NCBI GenBank assembly: GCA_046295175.1
Contig: JBKBNY010000002.1
Span: 496,001 to 560,000 of the forward strand
Length of the DNA stretch: 64,000 nt
Direction: 5' to 3'
Source: JALOLV01 sp046295175
GTDB lineage: Bacteria; Bacteroidota; Bacteroidia; Cytophagales; Spirosomataceae
Numbering within the stretch: the stretch's first letter is position 1; every line of letters starts with the position of its first letter. The notes below the pieces were generated by a model, which worked only from the letters and a program-made list of their open reading frames with translations, did no database searches and was not told the DNA's origin. Below are positions 1 through 7,635 of this stretch, one piece after another. The position numbers and the translations under genes are program-made.

Positions 1-1
1 G

Positions 2-1678
2 ATTGGGGCAAACGGTCAATCGGCAACTTATGGCGAATTGGCGGCAGAGGCTTCTAAAATCAAGATTCCAGAAAAAGTACAGCTAAAACCAAACAATACA
101 TTTACTCAAATCGGTAAAACTACGATTAGCGTAGATAACAAAGATGTATTGCTCGGAAAACCCGTTTATGGAATCGACTACAAAGAAGACGGAATGGTTT
201 ATGCTCAAATCGTCCGTCCGCCAGCATTCGGACAAAAACTCAAAGGTTTTGATGCTTCCGAAGCTAAAAAAATTGACGGAATCATAGATGTGGTTTCGTT
301 CAAAGACAAAGTGGCGATTGTGGGTAAATCTAATTGGCCAATCATGAAAGCCCGCAAGGTGCTAAAAATTGATTGGACTGCCGATAAAAAACTCGAAAGC
401 GACAAAATGCACAATGAGCTTTTTGAGGATATTATGAAAAACGGCAAATTTGATGTAAAACGCAAGGATGGCGATGTAGAAACGGCATTCAAAGATGCAC
501 ATCAGATTATCGAAGCTACCTACCAGTGTCCGTTTTTGCCGCATAGCCCAATGGAGCCGATGAATTTCTTTGCTGATGCCAGTGTGGCAGGCAAAGTTCG
601 TTTGGTGGGTCCAACCCAAACTCCGCAAGCGGCTCAGGGGCAAGTTGCCAGATTGTTGAATACTTCGCCCGAGAACGTTACGGTAGAATTAACCAAAATG
701 GGTGGTGGTTTTGGTAGAAGATTGAATAATGACTACGCCCTCGAAGCCGCCGAATTATCATCAATTATCAAGAAACCAGTAAAACTCAATTGGACTCGTG
801 AAGACGACATGACTGCGGGTATTTATCGCCCTGCGGTAAGATATAAATTCAGAGCCGCCCTCGATAAAAATGGTAACATGACGGCCTTCGCACTCAGAGG
901 TGTTGGCTTAAATGCAGGTAATTGTACCCGCGAAAACAACTTCCCTGTCGGGGCAGTCGAAAACGTATTGGTAGAATCTCACGAATACAAATCAGATATT
1001 ACAACTGGTCCTTGGAGAGCCCCAATTACCAATTTCTTGGCCTACGCCGAGCAGTCATTCCTCGACGAAGTAGCGACCAAAGCGGGCAAAGACCCAGTGC
1101 AGTTCCGTTTAGATTTGCTCAAGAGAGTCAAAGAAAAACCAGTTGGTAATATCACCTACGAGCCAGACAGATTCGAAGAAGTCATCAAAGTTGCGGCCGA
1201 GAGAGCCAAATGGGGCAAGGCCAAAAAAGGTGTTCATCAAGGATTCAGCGTTTACTTCTCGCACAACTCGTACGTTGCTCAAGTGGCAGATGTTGTGATG
1301 GAGAAAGGCAAACCAGTATTGAAGAAAGTATATGCCGTGACCGATTGCGGAATCGTGATAAACCAAAGCGGAGCCAGAAACCAAATCTACGGTGCAATTG
1401 TAGATGGATTAGGCCACGCGATGTACGGCAAACTTTCGTTTGAGAATGGCCAGCCTCAGCAAGCAAATTTCAATAATTATCGCTTGATTCGCTTCAACGA
1501 GATTCCTGAAATTGATGCTTATTTCATTGATAACGGCAAAGAACCAACGGGTCTCGGTGAGCCAGCCCTACCTCCAACAGGTGGAGCATTAGCCAACGCC
1601 TACGCCAAAGCAACTAAAAAACGTATGTACCAGCAGCCATTTGCTGAATACACTCCAGAGGTTGCCGAAATACTCTAA
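2..1678 (+). CDS. Molybdenum hydroxylase large subunit (xanthine dehydrogenase/IorB-like), 5' partial
   Basis: Large, molybdopterin-binding subunit of a xanthine-oxidase-family hydroxylase. The family hydroxylates aldehydes or N-heterocycles using water as oxygen donor. The frame is open to the left edge, so only about the last 558 residues are present; the TTG at 38 is internal, not a start. Two family marks are visible: the cofactor-contact motif GGGFGRR (codons near 700-720) and, near the C-terminus, GLGEPALPPTGGA (about 1550-1590), whose Glu is the catalytic base in the family. The overall style is that of isoquinoline 1-oxidoreductase/aldehyde oxidase beta chains. The [2Fe-2S] small subunit, if linked, lies left of the window. 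A strong terminator follows. The substrate cannot be told from sequence. Confidence 0.9.
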   Translation: MGANGQSATYGELAAEASKIKIPEKVQLKPNNTFTQIGKTTISVDNKDVLLGKPVYGIDYKEDGMVYAQIVRPPAFGQKLKGFDASEAKKIDGIIDVVSFKDKVAIVGKSNWPIMKARKVLKIDWTADKKLESDKMHNELFEDIMKNGKFDVKRKDGDVETAFKDAHQIIEATYQCPFLPHSPMEPMNFFADASVAGKVRLVGPTQTPQAAQGQVARLLNTSPENVTVELTKMGGGFGRRLNNDYALEAAELSSIIKKPVKLNWTREDDMTAGIYRPAVRYKFRAALDKNGNMTAFALRGVGLNAGNCTRENNFPVGAVENVLVESHEYKSDITTGPWRAPITNFLAYAEQSFLDEVATKAGKDPVQFRLDLLKRVKEKPVGNITYEPDRFEEVIKVAAERAKWGKAKKGVHQGFSVYFSHNSYVAQVADVVMEKGKPVLKKVYAVTDCGIVINQSGARNQIYGAIVDGLGHAMYGKLSFENGQPQQANFNNYRLIRFNEIPEIDAYFIDNGKEPTGLGEPALPPTGGALANAYAKATKKRMYQQPFAEYTPEVAEIL

Positions 1679-1706
1679 AATTCAGAATTTCTATAAATTA
1701 CATCAA

Positions 1707-1728
1707 GGGAGCTTTTGCTCCCTTTTTT
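1707..1728 (+). terminator. Rho-independent terminator after the molybdenum hydroxylase gene
   Basis: GGGAGC (1707-1712), TTTT loop, GCTCCC (1717-1722), then six T (1723-1728). A textbook intrinsic terminator that separates the hydroxylase unit from the Rrf2 gene. Confidence 0.9.
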
Positions 1729-1805
1729 ATTATGACTATCCGTAAGATTTCTCTAAATTTGATGCAATAAACAAGCTCGGAGCTTTGTAAAATACCGTTG
1801 AATTA

Positions 1806-1835
1806 TTGATAAAATAAGGAAAAATTGTATTTTTG
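1806..1835 (+). promoter_or_regulatory. Bacteroidota-type promoter of the Rrf2 gene
   Basis: TTG at 1806-1808, exactly 19 bases, then TATTTTTG at 1828-1835, a full match to the -33/-7 consensus of the Bacteroidota primary sigma factor. Predicted transcription start is near 1842, about 33 bases before the Rrf2 start codon. Confidence 0.75.
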
Positions 1836-1874
1836 CCACAATCCTTTTACTTTAACTGACATTGACAAGCAAAT

Positions 1875-2288
1875 ATGATTTCGAAGAAAGCTAAATATGC
1901 ACTAAAAGCTCTCAAAGTACTCGCCGAAAAATACGAATCCAAACAACCCGTTTTGATTGCCGAAATCGCCGAAAAAGAGAATATCCCTAAAAAATTCTTA
2001 GAGGCGATATTACTCGAACTACGCAACAACGGAATCTTACACAGTCAGAAAGGTAAAGGAGGGGGGTATCAGCTACGCATTGCACCAGACCAAGTACCGA
2101 TTTCAAAAGTAATCAGAGCGATAGACGGACCAATCGCCCCGATGTTATGTGTTTCGCTGCATTTTTATGGCAAATGTGATGATTGTGCCGATGAAGTAAC
2201 CTGCCGAATCAGACCCATTATGGAGAAAATCAGAGATGCTAACTTAGCAGTTTATGAGCATACAACTCTGCAAAATTTGATAGATTGA
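1875..2288 (+). CDS. Rrf2/IscR-family transcriptional regulator
   Basis: 137-residue DNA-binding regulator of the Rrf2 family, which use a winged helix (residues about 10-65 here) and often an iron-sulfur cluster as sensor. Four cysteines lie in the C-terminal half at 92, 101, 104 and 110, resembling the three-Cys cluster site of IscR (92/98/104 there), so cluster sensing of iron, redox or NO is plausible. The ATG start is preceded by a good promoter, and a 9-bp hairpin follows the stop. Monocistronic: a terminator lies upstream and the next gene is on the other strand. Rrf2 proteins in this phylum often control sulfur or Fe-S genes, but no such target lies beside it, so the regulon is unknown. 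Confidence 0.88.
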   Translation: MISKKAKYALKALKVLAEKYESKQPVLIAEIAEKENIPKKFLEAILLELRNNGILHSQKGKGGGYQLRIAPDQVPISKVIRAIDGPIAPMLCVSLHFYGKCDDCADEVTCRIRPIMEKIRDANLAVYEHTTLQNLID

Positions 2289-2294
2289 TTTGTA

Positions 2295-2315
2295 AAACGA
2301 CTTGAAAAGTCGTTT
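2295..2315. terminator. Hairpin between convergent Rrf2 and nuclease genes
   Basis: AAACGACTT (2295-2303), GAA loop, AAGTCGTTT (2307-2315): a perfect 9-bp stem between two convergent genes, with only a short T stretch. Probable bidirectional terminator. Confidence 0.6.
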
Positions 2316-2341
2316 AGATAGGCAAAACGGCTTAATGAATA

Positions 2342-3829
2342 TTATTTGCCGATTAGTTTTTTTATTGAAAGAAATACATCGTTTTGTTCAAGTTCTTTCC
2401 AGTACTTTTTTAAATATCGTGTTCTATCAAAGTTACCGGTTCGTTTTTCGTAAATCCAAATCGCATCTTTATCTACAATAACTAAGATTTTAGCTGAAAG
2501 GCGGAGGCCGTATGAATACACTTGCTTAAAAGCCTCTTCAAGCTCTCTATTGCTATTGATGCTAAATTTTGCTTCAATCAACATTGATGCAGTTTCAAAC
2601 CCTTTTTCTTTATTTATTAGGAAAACGTAGTCTGGGAAATATCGTTCTCCTCTTCCCATTCTAACGGGCAATTGTCTTATCCAATCTTTCTCAGTATATC
2701 CAAGAGATATTAAAAATGGCTCTAAAAGTACAGATTCTACATCTTTTTCGATTTTTAATGATTGATTTGATGAAAATGATGGAGTGTAAATGGTAGGAAG
2801 GTGTTCTGTATTTTCTCCTTTTTTACGAAGTAAATGCAAAATTCTTTCATAATCCATACTATTCAATAAGTACCCGCTTACCCCTTGTAGATTTTTCTTT
2901 ATTAATGGATGTTTACTGAAGTGCTCGTCAGTCTTTAATTCATTGAGTGAAATAGGCTCAATTTTTATTCTATTACCGATATAAATATTGCTATAATAAT
3001 GAAAAAAAGGGTCTGCAATTCCGTCTTGAGTCGCTCTCCAAATAGAATGAATATAACTGTAAGGAGCCAAGCAATACATTACAATGATATCTCCTTTTTT
3101 TGTATCTACATTTCCTTGCCAGAAAGATTCTTCACCTTCTTTGTAGCCATCAAGAAATTGTAAATCTCCGCCGCCCTTATTTCCCCCTACCATCCACACT
3201 TGTGTAGGTTGAGGAAGCCTATAATGAATTTCATTTGAGTTTTGGTTAATATAGTTTGGAGCAAAATCATATAAAAAAGCACAAAATTCACTGGCAGACA
3301 TTTCATTTGCAGCTTGAAACTCCATGAAGACTTCACACAGTTGCCAGTAATATTTAATTCTTTGGTCTCGATGCTTTTTCAGTGGGACTGGCGGTAGTTC
3401 AAATTTAAAAGTATCGGAGATTTGGGTTAGTATTTTAAAATTGTTAACCCAAAAGTACGGTTTAAAAAAATCTGAGTATTCAAAAAAAAGCCAAGTAGAT
3501 ATTACAGGTATAAACCCCAAAAAACCAGTATTTTTATCATTTAACTCAATATATTCGTTATCGTCGTATTTTAATACAACTCCATTGTTGATAATTTCAT
3601 CAAAAAGATATTTTGCCTGTTCTACTTCTAAAACATCGGGTAGTAATGGTTTATCTAAATACGATAGTAAATCTTCAATAGCTTCTACAAAATCAGTATT
3701 TTCAAACTGTGAATTTTGATAGTACTTATTTAAAATTTCAATGGGTTCGCCATTTGTAAAAAGGTTGATAGCTTCTTTTCCTTGTTGAGAATCTTTATAA
3801 ATATTCCAAAGAAACTTATTTAATATCAT
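2342..3829 (-). CDS. EVE/PUA-like domain protein fused to a PD-(D/E)xK nuclease domain
   Basis: 495 residues and no recognised whole-length family. Residues 1-200 are mostly helical and unassigned. Residues about 207-335 resemble an EVE/PUA-like modified-base-binding fold: the VWMVGGNKGGG start, then KKGDIIVMY and IHSIWRATQDG, the usual order of a strand, a GD turn and a channel-forming strand. Residues about 360-470 look like an HsdR-N/RecB-type nuclease: D400 in FPDYVFL, E419 and K421 in LIEAK, and Q436/Y440 in QVYSYG, matching the D-ExK-QxxxY layout. The gene appears more AT-rich than its neighbours, which suggests transfer. EVE-nuclease fusions act in restriction of modified DNA, so an orphan defence gene is the likely role (inference). 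No partner gene is adjacent. Confidence 0.6.
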   Translation of the reverse strand: MILNKFLWNIYKDSQQGKEAINLFTNGEPIEILNKYYQNSQFENTDFVEAIEDLLSYLDKPLLPDVLEVEQAKYLFDEIINNGVVLKYDDNEYIELNDKNTGFLGFIPVISTWLFFEYSDFFKPYFWVNNFKILTQISDTFKFELPPVPLKKHRDQRIKYYWQLCEVFMEFQAANEMSASEFCAFLYDFAPNYINQNSNEIHYRLPQPTQVWMVGGNKGGGDLQFLDGYKEGEESFWQGNVDTKKGDIIVMYCLAPYSYIHSIWRATQDGIADPFFHYYSNIYIGNRIKIEPISLNELKTDEHFSKHPLIKKNLQGVSGYLLNSMDYERILHLLRKKGENTEHLPTIYTPSFSSNQSLKIEKDVESVLLEPFLISLGYTEKDWIRQLPVRMGRGERYFPDYVFLINKEKGFETASMLIEAKFSINSNRELEEAFKQVYSYGLRLSAKILVIVDKDAIWIYEKRTGNFDRTRYLKKYWKELEQNDVFLSIKKLIGK

Positions 3830-3858
3830 GGCTTCAACAGCATTAATTTAATAGAGTC

Positions 3859-4671
3859 CTACAAAGAAGCCACCAATTCTTTCATTATCAATGTCATATC
3901 AGGCTCGGCCTTGAAAGCCGCCGCCAAAATTTTATTTATATCGGCTACTTTCAAAGTTTCGGGAATACACATATCCGTAATGACTGAAATCCCGAAAACG
4001 GGAATCCCCATTTGTCGTGCTACAATCACTTCGGGTACGGTACTCATCCCAACGGCATCGGCACCCACCATGCGTAGCATACGGTATTCGGCTTTGGTTT
4101 CGAGTTGTGGCCCCGAAACGCTTACATAAACGCCTTTTTGTATTGTAGAAATACCATTCTTTTGAGCAATTTCAAATGCTTTTTCAATCATGCCTTGGTC
4201 ATAAGGTTCACTCATATCCGGAAACCTATCGCCCATGATGTTGGCTCCAACTAATGGATTTTCGGGTAAAAACAAAGCAATGTGGTCTTCGATAATCATC
4301 AAATCGCTTTCTTTGAAGTCAGGATTCATCCCGCCCGCGGCATTCGATACAAAAAGCCGTTCGATTCCGAGCAGTTTCATTACCCTAACCGGAAACGTAA
4401 CTTGCTGCATCGAGTATCCTTCGTAATAATGAAAACGCCCCTGCATACAAACCACATTTTTGCCACCCAATTTGCCAAAAAGTAATTTCCCCGTGTGAAA
4501 CTCTACCGTCGCAATCGGAAAGTGCGGAATTTCATCATAATTAATACTATACTCTACCTCAATCTCGGTCGTGAGTTTTCCGAGTCCAGTACCCAGTATT
4601 ATCCCGAATTGTGGCTTAAAACCTCCGATTTTTGATAAAATATAGTCTGTTGCTTCTTGAATGTTATTCAT
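3859..4671 (-). CDS. punA: Purine nucleoside phosphorylase
   Basis: 270-residue trimeric-type (PNP family 2) purine nucleoside phosphorylase, which splits guanosine/inosine-type nucleosides with phosphate into base and ribose-1-phosphate in cytoplasmic purine salvage. Visible marks are the N-terminal phosphate-binding GIILGTGLG, the middle GAVFVSNAAGG-type stretch (here FVSNAAGGMNP) and the C-terminal GADAVGMSTVPEVIVARQMG, with the conserved Glu/Met/Asn sugar- and base-site signature of the class. Length is normal. It is transcribed in the same direction as the nuclease gene, 29 bases apart, but the functional link is doubtful. The ATG at 4671 fits the family N-terminus. Confidence 0.93.
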   Translation of the reverse strand: MNNIQEATDYILSKIGGFKPQFGIILGTGLGKLTTEIEVEYSINYDEIPHFPIATVEFHTGKLLFGKLGGKNVVCMQGRFHYYEGYSMQQVTFPVRVMKLLGIERLFVSNAAGGMNPDFKESDLMIIEDHIALFLPENPLVGANIMGDRFPDMSEPYDQGMIEKAFEIAQKNGISTIQKGVYVSVSGPQLETKAEYRMLRMVGADAVGMSTVPEVIVARQMGIPVFGISVITDMCIPETLKVADINKILAAAFKAEPDMTLIMKELVASL

Positions 4672-4708
4672 TGATAAACTCTTTTATTTTCAAAATGTGA
4701 GTTAATAC

Positions 4709-4862
4709 ACTGTAAACTAAATTAGTATGATTTTTTTCTCGCAGATTCCCGCTGATTTAGTAACGCAGATATTCGCTGATTACTTATTCATTTGCGATAG
4801 TCTTCGTTTTTAATTCTGCGACCTTCTGCGGGAAAAATTGAATGTACTTAGTTTACAATGTA
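4709..4862. repeat. Long imperfect inverted repeat, intergenic
   Basis: Arms of roughly 50 bases read about the same on both strands: the left arm carries CTGTAAACTAA then TCGCAGATTCCCGC, the right arm GCGGGAA then TTAGTTTACAATG. The centre holds short repeats of the CGCAGATAT/CGCTGATT type, related to elements near 29400 and 63800. No gene is evident in the 4672-5042 gap; this element and a smaller hairpin at 4893-4927 fill most of it. Confidence 0.6.
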
Positions 4863-4892
4863 GTTAATATCTGTTAATTGTTATGTTAGATG

Positions 4893-4927
4893 AATTGTGG
4901 CACGCCGAAATCTACCGTGCCATAATT
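4893..4927. repeat. Short palindromic repeat (CCGTGGCACGG-like family)
   Basis: AATTGTGGCACG (4893-4904) pairs with CGTGCCATAATT (4916-4927) at 11 of 12 positions. The TGGCACG core resembles the repeats at 24856 and 59577. Confidence 0.5.
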
Positions 4928-5042
4928 CTCAAAACTATATAAACGTAAAATTTCTATTTTTGGTCGTAAATTTCGCTGAAGCGATTTATTTACCAATCAG
5001 TTTTGATAACGATTAACAAATAAATATTTTATATTAACTATC

Positions 5043-5465
5043 TCATGCTCCAACAGTCCATTCAAAACTAAAAACCTGCTCAATATCGGGGTGCAAGCTC
5101 AACGCCACTGGGCAAGTATGAGCCGCTCTCTCGTACTTAGCTTTCAATTCGTCCGAAATCTCAGTTGGGGTTTTCATCTTGAATGCTACCTCTATTCTCG
5201 CAATGCGTCGAGGTGGCTCTGCCGACATAATTTTAGTAACCGAAATCTCTGAACCACTCAAATCTACCTCGTCTCTACGGGCAACGATGCCGATAATCGT
5301 CATGGCACAACTGCCCAACGAAGTTGCTGCCAAATCGGTCGGTGAAAACGCCTCACCACGACCGTTGTTGTCGAGCGGAGCATCAGTAATAATTTGTTCG
5401 CCAGATTGTAAATGAGTTGCCGAAGTACGGAGGTCTCCGAGGTAAATGATTTTTGAAGTAGGCAT
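5043..5465 (-). CDS. OsmC/Ohr-family peroxide reductase-like protein
   Basis: 140-residue OsmC-fold protein, probably a cytoplasmic thiol peroxidase for organic hydroperoxides. The two redox cysteines of the family are present: C53 in SLGSCAMT (peroxidatic) and C118 in HTCPV (resolving). GRGEAFSPTDLAA before the first Cys is the usual substrate-site loop. ATG start at 5465, single gene, with non-coding DNA on both sides. A second OsmC member lies at 32914-33345, more distantly related. Resistance to a specific peroxide cannot be inferred. Confidence 0.88.
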   Translation of the reverse strand: MPTSKIIYLGDLRTSATHLQSGEQIITDAPLDNNGRGEAFSPTDLAATSLGSCAMTIIGIVARRDEVDLSGSEISVTKIMSAEPPRRIARIEVAFKMKTPTEISDELKAKYERAAHTCPVALSLHPDIEQVFSFEWTVGA

Positions 5466-5700
5466 ATTTTCTTTGATATTTATAATTTCAGGGTTCTTGT
5501 AAAGACCACAATCAACACTGCTACGAATTACGATTGTTTTTTACTTATATACAACACCTAAAGCCGAAAAGGCGTCTATAAATTATAGCAATCAAGATTT
5601 GTGAACACTTATACTTATAATTTTGTTAGAATCATTGCAGTCGTATCATAAGAATTGCTAAATTTCGTTTGTGAATAGTCAACTTTACTTTTTGAGTTAA

Positions 5701-6459
5701 ATGAAACTAAGAATCATTCATATAGTTGGTGTGTTTTTACTGCTCGCAAACCTAAGCAGCTACGCACAGCGTAAGTCGAAAAAAGACGAATCCGAAAAAG
5801 AATTCGAGAAATTTAAAATGTTTGCTTACGGTGTTACGACCAATACCAATTCGGGTTTATTAGGGGGCTTTGTCGTGCGGCATTCACAAGCCGTCGGCAG
5901 GTACAAAAATCTTCCTGCTCACCGCTATCTGGCACTCGAAGCCGTCAATATCAAACATCCCAAAGAGAGGGTCGAAGGCTCACTCATCGGCAGATTGATT
6001 TTTGGTAAAGAAAATTACCTTTTTTCGATACGTCCGCAGTATGGTCGCGAGATAATATTCTTCAAAAAATACGGCGAAGAAGGCATCGGAATCAGTGCAA
6101 TTATTGCCGCAGGCCCTTCGATTGGTCTCGAAAAACCGTACTTTATCAAATATGACCGTGGCGGACGCTCAGGCCCAGCAACCGAAGCATACAGCCCTAC
6201 GATTCATACCGATATTAACCGAATCCAGGGTGCCGCCAATATCTGGACAGGAATTGGAAAATCTAAAATTATCCCAGGCGGACACATCAAACTCGCTGCT
6301 AATATTGATATGAATACTTTTGGTAACAATATCACGGGTTTTGAGATTGGATTTACCGCCGAGGCGTTCTCTCGCAGACCCGAAATTATGGCTTTTGCTA
6401 CAAACCAGCAGGTTTTTACTTCTGGATTTGTAACTTTGTATTTTGGAAATAAAAAATAA
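5701..6459 (+). CDS. Secreted hypothetical protein, probable outer-membrane barrel
   Basis: 252 residues with a clear signal peptide (hydrophobic IIHIVGVFLLLANLSSYA, cleavage probably after SYAQ), then a charged KKDESEKEFEKF stretch and a body of alternating strands rich in Gly, Tyr and Phe, ending in TLYFGNKK with an aromatic near the C-terminus. This is the pattern of a small outer-membrane beta-barrel in Bacteroidota. I do not recognise a named family. It sits 98 bases before lipA on the same strand; no functional link to lipoate is visible. A TAATTTTG -7-like box lies at 5618-5625, with poor -33 spacing. Confidence 0.6.
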   Translation: MKLRIIHIVGVFLLLANLSSYAQRKSKKDESEKEFEKFKMFAYGVTTNTNSGLLGGFVVRHSQAVGRYKNLPAHRYLALEAVNIKHPKERVEGSLIGRLIFGKENYLFSIRPQYGREIIFFKKYGEEGIGISAIIAAGPSIGLEKPYFIKYDRGGRSGPATEAYSPTIHTDINRIQGAANIWTGIGKSKIIPGGHIKLAANIDMNTFGNNITGFEIGFTAEAFSRRPEIMAFATNQQVFTSGFVTLYFGNKK

Positions 6460-6471
6460 CAGACGCTCTGC

Positions 6472-6538
6472 TGTCATTGATAGTCATTTACTTTGTGTCA
6501 TTCAGTAGTAAATACCATCGAATGACTACCAAATGACA
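6472..6538. repeat. Inverted repeat of TGTCATT/AATGACA boxes upstream of lipA
   Basis: TGTCATTGATAGTCATT (6472-6488) faces AATGACTACCAAATGACA (6521-6538), with one more TGTCATT between them. It lies directly before the lipA start, so it could be a regulatory site, but similar GTCATT boxes bound the repeat at 29341-29478. Confidence 0.5.
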
Positions 6539-6557
6539 ATTGTGTGTCAATATAATT

Positions 6558-7436
6558 ATGATAGAATTACCAGTAGTAACACCAAAAGAGCAACGAGCTC
6601 GCCGCCCAGACTGGCTACGTGTAAAGTTACCCATCGGCGAGAACTACCGTAAAGTACGTGAATTAGTAGATACATATAAACTTCATACCATCTGTCAGTC
6701 GGGCAACTGCCCAAATATGGGTGAATGTTGGGGCGAAGGCACAGCGACTTTTATGATTTTGGGGAATGTCTGCACTCGTAGCTGTACTTTTTGTGCAGTA
6801 GCGACGGGTCGCCCAAATGAATACGATACAGACGAACCTCGTCGGGTTGCCGAAGCAATTCAGCTAATGCAAGTAAAGCACGCCGTGATTACATCGGTCA
6901 ACCGTGATGAACTAAAAGACCGTGGAGCCGAAATTTGGTATCAGACCGTTGTGCTGACCAAAGAATTGAATCCGCAGACAACCATCGAAACGTTGATTCC
7001 GGATACAAAAGGTAATTGGGAAGCTCTTTACAGAATGATTTCGGCAGGGCAAGAAGTAGTTTCGCACAATGTCGAAACCGTAGAAAGACTCTATCGAAAT
7101 GTACGTCCACAAGCCAAATATGCTCGAAGCCTTGAGCAGATTCGTCGTACTAAAGAGTACGGAAAACGCACCAAAACGGGTATCATGCTTGGTTTGGGCG
7201 AAACCCACGACGAAGTTTTCAAAGCAATGGATGATTTAGTTGAGAACGGTCTGGATATTCTGACGCTTGGTCAATACCTCCAGCCAACCAAAATGCACCA
7301 CGAAGTAATTGAGTTTATTCATCCTGACACTTTTGCGATGTATCGCGAAGAAGGACTAAAACGCGGTATCAAGTATGTAGAATCTGGCCCGTTGGTGCGT
7401 TCGAGTTACCACTCAGAAAGACACGTAAATGTATAA
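6558..7436 (+). CDS. lipA: Lipoyl synthase
   Basis: Radical-SAM enzyme that inserts two sulfurs into octanoyl-protein to make lipoyl cofactors of pyruvate and 2-oxoglutarate dehydrogenases. From the ATG at 6558 the protein has 292 residues and both clusters are visible: auxiliary cluster C46-x4-C51-x5-C57 (CQSGNCPNMGEC) and SAM cluster C72-x3-C76-x2-C79 (CTRSCTFC). The C-terminal RSSYH carries the serine ligand of the auxiliary cluster. The frame runs back to a TTG at 6540, but MIELPVVTPKEQR is the usual family start. Monocistronic: a GC-rich terminator follows at 7571. lipB is not in the window. Confidence 0.96.
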   Translation: MIELPVVTPKEQRARRPDWLRVKLPIGENYRKVRELVDTYKLHTICQSGNCPNMGECWGEGTATFMILGNVCTRSCTFCAVATGRPNEYDTDEPRRVAEAIQLMQVKHAVITSVNRDELKDRGAEIWYQTVVLTKELNPQTTIETLIPDTKGNWEALYRMISAGQEVVSHNVETVERLYRNVRPQAKYARSLEQIRRTKEYGKRTKTGIMLGLGETHDEVFKAMDDLVENGLDILTLGQYLQPTKMHHEVIEFIHPDTFAMYREEGLKRGIKYVESGPLVRSSYHSERHVNV

Positions 7437-7570
7437 GTAGCACGGGTATTAAGTCTAATGACGAATTAACCGAATTATTCGACTATATCGAATTAGATAC
7501 ATAACCGATTGATTACCAAAAAATAATAAAATTCGAGAAATTCTGTGTAGTTACTTATTCCTTTCATTTT

Positions 7571-7605
7571 CAACCCCCTGCCCAAACAATTTGAGTAGGG
7601 GGTTG
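7571..7605 (+). terminator. Terminator between lipA and crtY
   Basis: CAACCCCCT (7571-7579) pairs with AGGGGGTTG (7597-7605), followed by TTATTT. It covers the TTG at 7591, which therefore is a poor candidate for the crtY start. Confidence 0.75.
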
Positions 7606-7635
7606 TTATTTGATAAGAAATCAAAACTTAAAAAC

